Of a stretch of DNA of 64,000 nt, positions 34,625-42,523 are shown in pieces. Location of the stretch: assembly GCF_008033385.1 (NCBI RefSeq), contig NZ_VOGY01000004.1, positions 186,001 to 250,000 on the forward strand. Direction: 5' to 3'. The translations under genes were made by a program, and so were the position numbers. Origin of the DNA: Algibacter pacificus. GTDB lineage: Bacteria > Bacteroidota > Bacteroidia > Flavobacteriales > Flavobacteriaceae. The notes under the pieces were generated by a model. It was not told where the DNA came from and searched no databases. It was given only the letters and a program-made list of their open reading frames with translations. The stretch's first letter is position 1. The number at the start of each line of letters is the position of its first letter.

Positions 34625-35976
34625 TATCCTATCTCTTTAAGCATTAAGTCTAAACCTTCTCTAATAATTTTCTGATGTGGTTGTTTAGATACACATACAA
34701 ACTCGGTTAAAGCAAAATCTTCTGGTGCCACTTCATACATTCCTAAAGCTTCCATTTCATCTAAATCTTTATACATGCAAGCTTTTAAAATTTGCATTGG
34801 ATAAATATCTAAAGGAAAAACTTCTTCGTAAACACCTGTAGTAACAAAAGCACGATGCTCACCATTTGTATTGGTGTTTAAATCGTATTTTTTGTTTTTG
34901 CTTAACCATGAGAATGTCATAGCTCTAGAAGTAGAAATTTTATTAAATACAGGCTTATTCCATCCAAAAAACTCATAATCATCACCTTCAGGAATTACAG
35001 ATACCACATTGCTGTAGTAATCTAAATTCCCATCGGGTTGTACTTGTTTCCCAGACAATACATTTCCAGAAATTATACGGCTATTCGCATCTTTCGAGAC
35101 ACCTTTATCATAAATTATAGTAGAAATTTCGCTACCGATTATGGTTTTAAAATATCTTGGTTTTTCAACAGAAGATCCAACTAAAGCTACAGTACGTTCC
35201 GCATTAAACTTTCCTGTTAATAAAAGCTCCCCAATAATAACTAAGTCTTGAGCATTTACTGTCCAAACCACTTCACCTTTATTTACCGGATTAACTTTAT
35301 TAATAAGTGTTCCCACATTCCCAGAAGGGTGTGGTCCAGAAACGTTATGAATAGTAGCACCCGCTAAACCAGAAAAAGGAGAACTAGATGTACCAACCGA
35401 AATATGCACAGCACCTTCTGTAAGTTTCCCTAATGCCGTTACTGCTGCTTGCAATTCAGCTTCTTTACCTTTAAGCGTAAAATCTAAATCGGCCGCCAAT
35501 GGTGCACTAGCATAACCCGAAATAAATATCGCTTTTGGCGACCTATCCGGATTTGCAATCACATCATACGGACGTTGTTTTACAAACGGCCAGCATCCTG
35601 ATGCTAACAAATGGGCTTTTACTGATTCCGCAGTAGCATTACTTAAATTAAAAACTCCTGAATCTGCAAAAACTTGCGATTTATCAGCTTCAATTTTAAT
35701 AGCATCTATGCGTCTTTTTGGTCCACGTTGTATCTCAATAACTTTCCCTGAAACTGGTGATGCGAACATTACCGATTCCTGAGATTTATCATAAAACAAA
35801 GTCTCTCCAGCTTTTACTGTAGTACCTTCTTTTGCAACAAGTTTTGGAATTACGCCGTGAAAATCCTCTGGCCTTATGGTGCAGTAGTTGCTAATAACAG
35901 CTTTTTCAACTGTTTTATCAGCTTCACCTATAAGTTTAATGTCCAGACCTTTTTTAATACGGATGTCGTTTGACAT
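34624..35976 (-). CDS. nqrA: Na+-NQR subunit A
   Basis: Peripheral cytoplasmic subunit involved in quinone binding. The 450 residues begin IRIKKGLDIKLIGEADK, then VAKEGTTVKAGETLFYDKSQ (lipoyl-like fold), GLAGATIHNVSGPHPSGNVG, and the C-terminal ALGMYEVAPEDFALTEFVCVSKQPHQKIIREGLDLM, a match to the family. It is the first gene of nqrABCDEF. A minus-strand -7 candidate lies at 36015-36022, giving a 5' leader of about 30 nt. Confidence 0.96.
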   Translation of the reverse strand: MSNDIRIKKGLDIKLIGEADKTVEKAVISNYCTIRPEDFHGVIPKLVAKEGTTVKAGETLFYDKSQESVMFASPVSGKVIEIQRGPKRRIDAIKIEADKSQVFADSGVFNLSNATAESVKAHLLASGCWPFVKQRPYDVIANPDRSPKAIFISGYASAPLAADLDFTLKGKEAELQAAVTALGKLTEGAVHISVGTSSSPFSGLAGATIHNVSGPHPSGNVGTLINKVNPVNKGEVVWTVNAQDLVIIGELLLTGKFNAERTVALVGSSVEKPRYFKTIIGSEISTIIYDKGVSKDANSRIISGNVLSGKQVQPDGNLDYYSNVVSVIPEGDDYEFFGWNKPVFNKISTSRAMTFSWLSKNKKYDLNTNTNGEHRAFVTTGVYEEVFPLDIYPMQILKACMYKDLDEMEALGMYEVAPEDFALTEFVCVSKQPHQKIIREGLDLMLKEIG

Positions 35977-36014
35977 ATTTATTTTTATTGAAATTAGTTG
36001 TCTAAAAATCGGGG

Positions 36015-36022
36015 CAAAAATA
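36015..36022 (-). promoter_or_regulatory. Candidate -7 box of nqrA
   Basis: On the minus strand the site reads TATTTTTG, matching TAnnTTTG, 39 bp upstream of the nqrA start codon. The region 19-20 bp further upstream has no clear TTG, so the -33 element is weak or absent. Confidence 0.4.
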
Positions 36023-36144
36023 CAAATAATTACGTATAAATTTCATTGAAAAAAGAGCTTATATTTTATTTATATTAATTCTAAATAGATAAAATTAATA
36101 AGGCATGAATTTTGTTTATATTTACACATAAAATTTTCTTAAAT

Positions 36145-37395
36145 ATGCATTCTAAAGCCTTAAAATTGCTTATTCTTCTACTTTTCCCTTTTCTAAGCCA
36201 TTCTCAAATAGAAGAAATAAATCCTCCCGATTATATAAAAACCATCAACTTTAAAAGCAATACCCCCGAAACACAATTACCGATTTTATCCCTAGGATCT
36301 GAAATTGTTTTAGAATTCGATGCCCTAAATGGTGACGAAGAAGATTTCTACTATAAAATTAATTATTTTAATTTCGATTGGACCCCGTCTTCTTTAATAA
36401 AATCGGAATTTCTAAATGGCTTCGATAATCAACGCATTCGAGATTACGAAAACTCATTTAACACCTATCAAATATATTCCCATTACAAACTAACCATCCC
36501 AAATCAATTTACAAAGGGATTAAAAGTTTCCGGAAATTATATCATTTCTGTTTTTAACGATGACGATGAACTGGTTTTCTCAAGAAAATTCATGATTTAT
36601 GAAGATAAAACTACGGTAGCCGTAAACGTTAAACGTTCTAGAAACATTGAATTTATAGATAAAAAACAGCGCATAGAACTTACAATTAACCCAAAAAACT
36701 TTCAGTTAAACAATCCGAAACAAACCGTAAAAACAGTTATTATTCAAAATAACAATTTACGAAACGCCATAACCAACATAAAACCTCAATACACTATCGG
36801 TAGCGAACTTATTTATAAATACGATAGCGAAACCAGTTTTTGGGCCGACAACGAGTTTCTGTTTTTTGAAAACAAAGATGTTCGTGCCGCCAATACTGGC
36901 ATTCAATTTATCGATTTAAAAGATTTATATCATAATTATTTGTTTACCAATACCGAACGTGCCAGCAAACCCTATACTTACAATCCCGATATTAATGGAA
37001 ACTACCTTATTACCAATGTAGACGCAGACGACCCCAGTATTGAAGCCGATTATGTTTGGATGCATTTTTCTTTACTTGGTAACAACCATTTAACCAATAA
37101 AAACGTACATATATACGGAAACTTTAATAATTACGCCATAGACAACAGCACCCGAATGATTTTTGACGAAAAAAATAACCGCTTTGTAAATACATTACTC
37201 CTAAAACAAGGATTTTACAACTATAAATACATTGTAGTTAACGACAACGGTAGCATAGACCACGGCGCCATAAGCGGTAACTTCTGGCAAACCGAAAACA
37301 ACTATAAAGTACTTGTATATTACCGCGAATTAGGAGCCCGTTACGACAGAATCATCGGTTTAGGCGAAGCCAGTTCTGTGAATATCACAAATTAA
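36145..37395 (+). CDS. Type IX secretion plug-domain protein (DUF5103)
   Basis: A 416-residue exported protein of the DUF5103 family, whose structural member is the Plug protein that closes the periplasmic side of the SprA translocon of the type IX secretion system. A signal peptide (LKLLILLLFPFLSHSQ) is followed by EINPPDYIKTINFKSN, the FNFDWTPSSL segment, YQIYSHYKLTIPN, and a second beta-sandwich with HIYGNFNNYAI and FYNYKYIV (CBM48/E-set-like). ATG at 36145 is preferred over an upstream TTG because it begins at the signal peptide. It is divergent from nqrA and followed by apaG. Confidence 0.87.
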   Translation: MHSKALKLLILLLFPFLSHSQIEEINPPDYIKTINFKSNTPETQLPILSLGSEIVLEFDALNGDEEDFYYKINYFNFDWTPSSLIKSEFLNGFDNQRIRDYENSFNTYQIYSHYKLTIPNQFTKGLKVSGNYIISVFNDDDELVFSRKFMIYEDKTTVAVNVKRSRNIEFIDKKQRIELTINPKNFQLNNPKQTVKTVIIQNNNLRNAITNIKPQYTIGSELIYKYDSETSFWADNEFLFFENKDVRAANTGIQFIDLKDLYHNYLFTNTERASKPYTYNPDINGNYLITNVDADDPSIEADYVWMHFSLLGNNHLTNKNVHIYGNFNNYAIDNSTRMIFDEKNNRFVNTLLLKQGFYNYKYIVVNDNGSIDHGAISGNFWQTENNYKVLVYYRELGARYDRIIGLGEASSVNITN

Positions 37396-37526
37396 ACCCT
37401 AAACTTTATTAAATTTATAAAAAAAAAGAGCTCAAATACCATTCAATTAATTCCACCTTCAAACCTATTAAATTATACCGCTAACTACTTAACATTTATT
37501 ATTTTAGTCTTATAAATAGCTTACTT

Positions 37527-37913
37527 ATGGTACAACAAGTTACATCTGGCATAAAAATTTCGGTAGCAACAAACTACGAAGGCTCATTTTATAGAAACCT
37601 AAAAATGCAATACGCCTTTGCATATACCGTAACCATAGAAAACCAAAGTAAAGATGTCGTACAACTCTATGCGCGCTATTGGAAAATTCTCGATGCCCTA
37701 AACAGCACAGAAACCGTAGTTGGCGAAGGCGTTGTTGGCGAAAAACCAGTTTTAAACCCGGGAGAATCTCACACATACACCTCAGGCTGTCTACTCGCCT
37801 CCCCTTTTGGCGCCATGCAAGGCTATTATAATATGGTAAATTTTACCACTACAACACAATTTAAAGTTAACATCCCTACCTTTAAATTAAGCGCCGCTTT
37901 TGCTATTAATTAA
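37527..37913 (+). CDS. apaG: ApaG-family protein
   Basis: A 128-residue single-domain protein with the ApaG/DUF525 fibronectin-like fold: GIKISVATNYEGSF, YAFAYTVTIENQSKDVVQLYARYWKI, VVGEGVVGEKPVLNPGESHTYTSG and GAMQGYYNMV are all family blocks. In E. coli and Salmonella ApaG is linked to Co2+ resistance and Mg2+ efflux, with no settled biochemical role. It follows the plug gene by 131 bp, same strand. Complete and of normal length. Confidence 0.93.
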   Translation: MVQQVTSGIKISVATNYEGSFYRNLKMQYAFAYTVTIENQSKDVVQLYARYWKILDALNSTETVVGEGVVGEKPVLNPGESHTYTSGCLLASPFGAMQGYYNMVNFTTTTQFKVNIPTFKLSAAFAIN

Positions 37914-37933
37914 TTTAAGAATGTATTTGATTT

Positions 37934-38087
37934 GGGCGTTACCCAAGGGTCGGGCTTTCCGCTATATCTTTTTTGCGCAATAAAAGTCCTTCTTTTTAAC
38001 AAAAACCCGCTAAAACCCTAATTTTATTACCTTCAATAAAATAAAATCCAACACAAAAAAGGATGCCGCATCAATCCCTAACGCGGG
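37934..38087 (+). repeat. Dispersed structured repeat, copy 2
   Basis: The plus strand carries the same ordered blocks as the complement of 7206-7284: GGTCGGGCTTTCC, ATATCTTTTTTG, CAAAAAAGGAT, and ATCCCTAACGCGGG. An extra segment of about 70 bp separates the middle blocks. The left end starts GGGCGTTACCCAAGGG. It lies between two convergent genes and would be transcribed with apaG. Confidence 0.6.
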
Positions 38088-38143
38088 TATTTGCCATAGT
38101 ATTTTCTAAAGCTAAAACCAGTATAATCTACCCAATTTCAGTA

Positions 38144-38178
38144 TAAAAAAATCCTTCAGATTAAAAAACCTGAAGGAT
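38144..38178 (-). terminator. Terminator of the aminotransferase gene
   Basis: ATCCTTCAG pairs with CTGAAGGAT around a 10-nt loop; on the minus strand a run of seven T residues follows. It lies 32 bp after the stop codon at 38210. Confidence 0.87.
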
Positions 38179-38209
38179 CTATGATTATAATTTCTATATT
38201 CTAAAAAAT

Positions 38210-39394
38210 TTAGCTTACCGCTTCCTTAATACGCTTAATCGCTTCAATAATTTGCTCTTGAGACGCTGCGTAAGAAATACGAATACAATTAGGGTTACCA
38301 AAAGCTTCACCTGTTACAGTGGCTACTAATGCTTCTTCTAATAAGTATAAAGAAAAATCGGTTGCATTATTTATTTTCGTTCCTCTTAACGTTTTTCCGA
38401 AGTAATAAGAGACATCTGGAAACACATAAAAAGCACCTTCTGGCGTGTTTGAGTTAAAACCTTCAACATCGCTCAATAAATCTAAAACTAAATCACGACG
38501 CACTTTAAACTCGTCGATCATATATTTAACAGCACTTGGCTCTGCATTTAAAGCTGTAATTACAGCACGTTGTGCAATACAGTTAGCACCACTAGTAATT
38601 TGACCTTGCATTTTGTTACATGCACGAGCTATTTTTTCTGGAGCACCAATAAATCCAATACGCCATCCCGTCATAGCAAATGCTTTAGACACACCATTTA
38701 CGGTAATCGTGTTATTATACATATCGTCAAATTCTGCAATACTTGCGTGTCCAGAACCGTAGTTAATATGCTCGTAAATCTCATCAGAAACCACATAAAT
38801 ATTAGGATATTTAACCAATACATCGGCCAAACCTCTTAATTCTTCTTTACTATAAACCGATCCACTTGGGTTACAAGGCGAACTAAACCACATCATTTTG
38901 GTTTTTGGCGTAATAGCCGCTTCCAATTGTGCTGGTGTCATTTTAAAATCTGTATCAATCGATGTTGCAACCTCTACCGGTACACCACCGTTTAATTTTA
39001 CAATATCAGAATAACTTACCCAGTAAGGACATGGTAAAATAACTTCATCACCATCATTTAACATCACACTTGCTATGTTTGCCAAACATTGTTTAGCTCC
39101 CGTAGAAACAACAATTTGTGGTAACGTATAAGTTAAATTATTATCACGTTTAAATTTTTTAATAACTGCTTCTTTTAATTCTACATAACCATCTACTGGC
39201 GTGTAAGAATTGTAGTTATCATTTACAGCCTGAATTGCTGCATCTTTAATAAAATCTGGTGTATTAAAATCTGGTTCCCCAAGACTTAAACCAATTATGT
39301 CTTTGCCTTCGCCTCTTAATTCGCGCGCTTTGGCTGCCATAGCTAACGTTGCAGACGTAGCCATGTTTAAAATTCTATCAGATAGTAATTGCAT
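38210..39394 (-). CDS. Class I aminotransferase (aspartate type)
   Basis: PLP-dependent aminotransferase of fold type I, closest to class Ib aspartate aminotransferases. The 394 residues show GLSLGEPDFNTPDFI, YTPVDGYVELKEA, SPCNPSGSVYS, VVSDEIYEHI (PLP-pyridine Asp), NGVSKAFAMTGWRIGF (Schiff-base Lys) and the carboxylate-binding Arg in CIRISYA. Aspartate plus 2-oxoglutarate is the likely reaction, though some Ib enzymes also use prephenate. It has its own terminator and is transcribed away from the desaturase, 28 bp downstream of that gene's stop, possibly in one unit. Confidence 0.92.
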   Translation of the reverse strand: MQLLSDRILNMATSATLAMAAKARELRGEGKDIIGLSLGEPDFNTPDFIKDAAIQAVNDNYNSYTPVDGYVELKEAVIKKFKRDNNLTYTLPQIVVSTGAKQCLANIASVMLNDGDEVILPCPYWVSYSDIVKLNGGVPVEVATSIDTDFKMTPAQLEAAITPKTKMMWFSSPCNPSGSVYSKEELRGLADVLVKYPNIYVVSDEIYEHINYGSGHASIAEFDDMYNNTITVNGVSKAFAMTGWRIGFIGAPEKIARACNKMQGQITSGANCIAQRAVITALNAEPSAVKYMIDEFKVRRDLVLDLLSDVEGFNSNTPEGAFYVFPDVSYYFGKTLRGTKINNATDFSLYLLEEALVATVTGEAFGNPNCIRISYAASQEQIIEAIKRIKEAVS

Positions 39395-39422
39395 GAAATT
39401 TGTTTATAAGTAAATATGTAGT

Positions 39423-40517
39423 TTATGCTAAATTAGGATTTTTCCCTAGCACTTTTAATTGATTATAATGTTCTGAAACAGCTTTCCAAAATGTATTGTA
39501 TTCATTATATGGTAAACTGAATTCGTTTGCGGTTTCTTTAACTATTTTTGCTATTTTACTATAATGCACATGGCTAATATTAGCAAATAAATGGTGCTCT
39601 ACCTGTCTATTTAACCCACCTGTATAAAACTCGGCCAACCAGCTTCTAGGAGAAAAATTACAAGTTGTAAATAATTGATGAATAGCCCAAGTATTTTTCA
39701 TATTGCCATCTTCGTCTGGTAAAGGCATATCTGTACTAGGTACTACGTGTGCCAATTGAAAAACAACACTTAAAATGATTCCGGCTGTATAGTGCATAAT
39801 AATAAAACCAATTAAAACTTGCCACCAAGTAAAACCAACGACTAACGGTAAGGCCACCCAAAGTGAATAATACACAATTTTACCAATAATAAGCTTCGTC
39901 CATTGTGTAGCTGGATGTGGCAATTTACCATAGGCTAATTTACGTTTTAAATAGTGGTACGTTTGTATAAAATCGGTTGTAATTGCCCAGTTTGCTGTTA
40001 AAAGTCCATATAAAAAGAAGGCGTAATACTTTTGGTATTGGTGAATTTTAAACCACTTGGCATGTTTTGAAAAACGAATAATTCGTCCGGCATCAATATC
40101 CTCATCATGTCCTTGAATATTCGTGTATGTATGGTGCAACACATTATGCTGTACTTTCCAATTGTAATCGTTACCAGCTAAAATATAAATGCTGCTTCCC
40201 ATTAATTTATTCACCCACTTTTTACTAGAAAAAGAACCGTGGTTGGCATCGTGCATCACATTCATGCCTACGCCAGCCATACCAATTCCTACAACTACCA
40301 TGCATAAAGCTTGTAGCCATCCAGACATTGGAACGGTTAAAATCAAGACTGCCGGAACAATTAATAAAGCAAACATAATAATGGCTTTAATATATAATTT
40401 CCAGTTTCCTGTGCGTTTTATGTTATTTTCCTTAAAGTAATCGTTAACCCGTTTATTTAACGTTTTAAAAAACTTTGCAGGATCCTTTCTCGAAAAGGAT
40501 ACGGTTTGTTTTGTCAT
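39423..40517 (-). CDS. Membrane fatty acid desaturase
   Basis: A 364-residue integral-membrane di-iron desaturase. The three His boxes are HDANHG (box 1), HNVLHH (box 2) and QVEHHLF (box 3), separated by paired hydrophobic helices. The third box starting with Gln is typical of acyl-lipid/front-end type desaturases; here no cytochrome b5 domain is present. It introduces double bonds into membrane fatty acids, important for cold-adapted marine bacteria. The frame extends 25 codons upstream, but ATG at 40517 (MTKQTVSFSRKD) is preferred since the upstream piece has no homology-like features. Confidence 0.9.
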   Translation of the reverse strand: MTKQTVSFSRKDPAKFFKTLNKRVNDYFKENNIKRTGNWKLYIKAIIMFALLIVPAVLILTVPMSGWLQALCMVVVGIGMAGVGMNVMHDANHGSFSSKKWVNKLMGSSIYILAGNDYNWKVQHNVLHHTYTNIQGHDEDIDAGRIIRFSKHAKWFKIHQYQKYYAFFLYGLLTANWAITTDFIQTYHYLKRKLAYGKLPHPATQWTKLIIGKIVYYSLWVALPLVVGFTWWQVLIGFIIMHYTAGIILSVVFQLAHVVPSTDMPLPDEDGNMKNTWAIHQLFTTCNFSPRSWLAEFYTGGLNRQVEHHLFANISHVHYSKIAKIVKETANEFSLPYNEYNTFWKAVSEHYNQLKVLGKNPNLA

Positions 40518-40610
40518 GCTATTAATTTTAATATGATTTCTAAAATAATTATTTTTGATCATACCTGTCTGCAAATATATGAATAAAGCCATTTAAGTAT
40601 TCCCAATTTT

Positions 40611-40644
40611 TTGTAAAATTATGTAGTTAAAAAGCATATTTTTG
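40611..40644 (+). promoter_or_regulatory. Candidate rsmG promoter
   Basis: TATTTTTG at 40637-40644 matches the -7 consensus; a TTG at 40611-40613 is 23 bp upstream, slightly wide. The -7 box lies 17 bp before the start codon. Confidence 0.45.
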
Positions 40645-40661
40645 TTGAAAATTTAACAGAA

Positions 40662-41291
40662 ATGAAACTGCTTTTAAAATACTTTCCCGACTTAACCGAG
40701 AATCAAATTGAAAAATTCACGCTTTTAGAAAGCCTATATCAAGATTGGAATCTAAAAATAAACGTGGTGTCTCGTAAAGATATTGATGAATTGTATTTAC
40801 GCCATGTACTACATTCCTTAGGAATAGCCAAAGTGATTCAATTTAAAGATGGAAGTAAAATTTTAGACGTTGGAACAGGTGGCGGATTTCCTGGAATTCC
40901 TTTAGCTATAATGTTTCCCGAATGCTCATTTCATTTAGTAGATAGTATTGCTAAAAAACTAAAAGTAGTAAACGAAGTGGTTGAAGGTTTAGGCTTAACT
41001 AACGTAAAAACCACACATAGCCGTGTTGAAGAGACTAATGGAACCTACGATTTTATTGTAAGTCGTGCTGTTGCTGCCATGCCTACTTTTGTTCATTGGG
41101 TAAAAGGTAAAATTGCAAAAGAACAAAACCACGAGCTTAAAAATGGGATTATCTATTTAAAAGGAGGCGATTTAACAGAAGAGCTTAAAGATTACAGAAC
41201 GACTACGATTTACAATCTATCCGACTTTTTTGAGGAGGATTTTTACGAAACAAAAAAAGTAGTGCATTTACCTTTAAAATATCGCGGATAG
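40662..41291 (+). CDS. rsmG: 16S rRNA m7G527 methyltransferase
   Basis: SAM-dependent methyltransferase that modifies G527 of 16S rRNA. The 209 residues contain the family start (LLESLYQDWNLKINVVSRKD), the HVLHSL segment, motif I ILDVGTGGGFPGIPLAI, LVDSIAKKLKVV and the active-site region DFIVSRAVAAMPTFVHWVKG. Length and order are normal. It converges on the TPR gene with a 1-bp gap; no terminator is seen between them. Confidence 0.95.
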   Translation: MKLLLKYFPDLTENQIEKFTLLESLYQDWNLKINVVSRKDIDELYLRHVLHSLGIAKVIQFKDGSKILDVGTGGGFPGIPLAIMFPECSFHLVDSIAKKLKVVNEVVEGLGLTNVKTTHSRVEETNGTYDFIVSRAVAAMPTFVHWVKGKIAKEQNHELKNGIIYLKGGDLTEELKDYRTTTIYNLSDFFEEDFYETKKVVHLPLKYRG

Positions 41292-41292
41292 T

Positions 41293-42252
41293 TTATAATT
41301 GCTCCAGTTTTTTTAACATTTCCGTAAAGAAATACAACTGATTTTTATACCAAAAAGTGTTTTCATACGCTTGAACACCTGTTGCTGTGTTTTCATTCGT
41401 TTTAAGGATATGACTTGCTTTTTCAAAATATATTTTAGCCTGTGCAAAATTATTTAGCCGATAATACGTCATTGAAATACCAAGCATCGCATCAAAATCT
41501 AAAGCATCAAATTCTAATGCCGTTTCAAAATCTGGAATGGCATTTTTATATTTCCCTAAAAGCAAATGGGTTACTCCGCGATAAAAATAAGCAAAACTAT
41601 TTTTATCATTTAGCCTTATAGTTCTGTCAAAATCATTTTTTGCTTTCTTATAATAATTTATCCCCAGTAAAAACACCCCTCGATTATAATAGGTATTTGC
41701 AGAAGGATTTGTAAACACAGCTAACGAATAATCTTTTGCCGCTAATTTATATTCTTCTAGCTGCTCATAACTCATCCCACGTAACGTATAAGCTTTAGGA
41801 TAATAAGCATCTATTTCTAAAAGTTGCGTAAAAACAGTTATAGCTTCGGTATAATTACCTAAATCGAAATTCGCACATCCTAAACTATAAATAGCATCTA
41901 TAAATAGCGGGTCCAATTTAATAGCTTCTTTATAATCGGCCTTGGCGCCTTCAAAATCCTCAATACTATATCTCGCATTTCCTCTATTAAAAAAAGTATC
42001 GGCATCGGGTTCAGATAGGATTATTTTAGAATAATCTACAATAGCTCCAGAAAAATCACCGATGTCATTTTTAGCTATACCTCGATAAAAATAAGCATCT
42101 AATTTATCAGAATCTAAATCTATTACCTGATTTAAAAGTGCTATTCTTTCTGTTAAATCCTCAGTTTTTAAAGCTTGTCTAAAATATTTATTGGCTTGCC
42201 CAAATAGTAAAACTGGTAGCACAATAAAAATTAAGGTGGTATGTTTTTTCAT
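41293..42252 (-). CDS. Exported TPR-repeat protein
   Basis: A 319-residue protein with a signal peptide (LIFIVLPVLLFGQ) and about seven to eight tetratricopeptide repeats (AYFYRGIAKNDIGDFSGAI, FNRGNARYSIEDFEGAK, YNRGVFLLGINYYKKAK and others) through most of its length. It is presumably periplasmic and serves as a protein-interaction scaffold. No other domain is seen. The protein could be a lineage-specific relative of T9SS or lipoprotein-assembly TPRs; this cannot be decided from sequence. Confidence 0.85.
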   Translation of the reverse strand: MKKHTTLIFIVLPVLLFGQANKYFRQALKTEDLTERIALLNQVIDLDSDKLDAYFYRGIAKNDIGDFSGAIVDYSKIILSEPDADTFFNRGNARYSIEDFEGAKADYKEAIKLDPLFIDAIYSLGCANFDLGNYTEAITVFTQLLEIDAYYPKAYTLRGMSYEQLEEYKLAAKDYSLAVFTNPSANTYYNRGVFLLGINYYKKAKNDFDRTIRLNDKNSFAYFYRGVTHLLLGKYKNAIPDFETALEFDALDFDAMLGISMTYYRLNNFAQAKIYFEKASHILKTNENTATGVQAYENTFWYKNQLYFFTEMLKKLEQL

Positions 42253-42479
42253 AATATGAATCGAACAATTAATATGCCGTTTTATAAAAATATCTATTTT
42301 TTTTACAAAAGGTCATTATTTTAACTCCAAATTTACAAATAAAAACCTTTTCAGTTTTTAGATAAAAATGAGATTATTTAAAAGTTATTTTAGAATTTAA
42401 TTCCAGATTAATTCACACAAAAACTGAACCAAAAATTAATACGATTAAAAGAATATTTTAAACCATTAACCATTTGAAA

Positions 42480-42509
42480 TTGCTTTAAAACAATAACACA
42501 TTTATTTTG
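42480..42509 (+). promoter_or_regulatory. Candidate uvrB promoter
   Basis: TTG at 42480-42482 and TATTTTG at 42503-42509, 20 bp apart, resemble the Bacteroidota consensus; the -7 box has one T fewer than TAnnTTTG. The ATG is 15 bp downstream. The rest of 42253-42479 shows nothing recognisable. Confidence 0.45.
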
Positions 42510-42523
42510 CTTAGTTTTGTAAT

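Noticed and set aside
36112-37395. TTG start for the plug protein eleven codons upstream
   Set aside because: ATG at 36145 starts exactly at a signal peptide, while the upstream codons overlap a likely promoter region.
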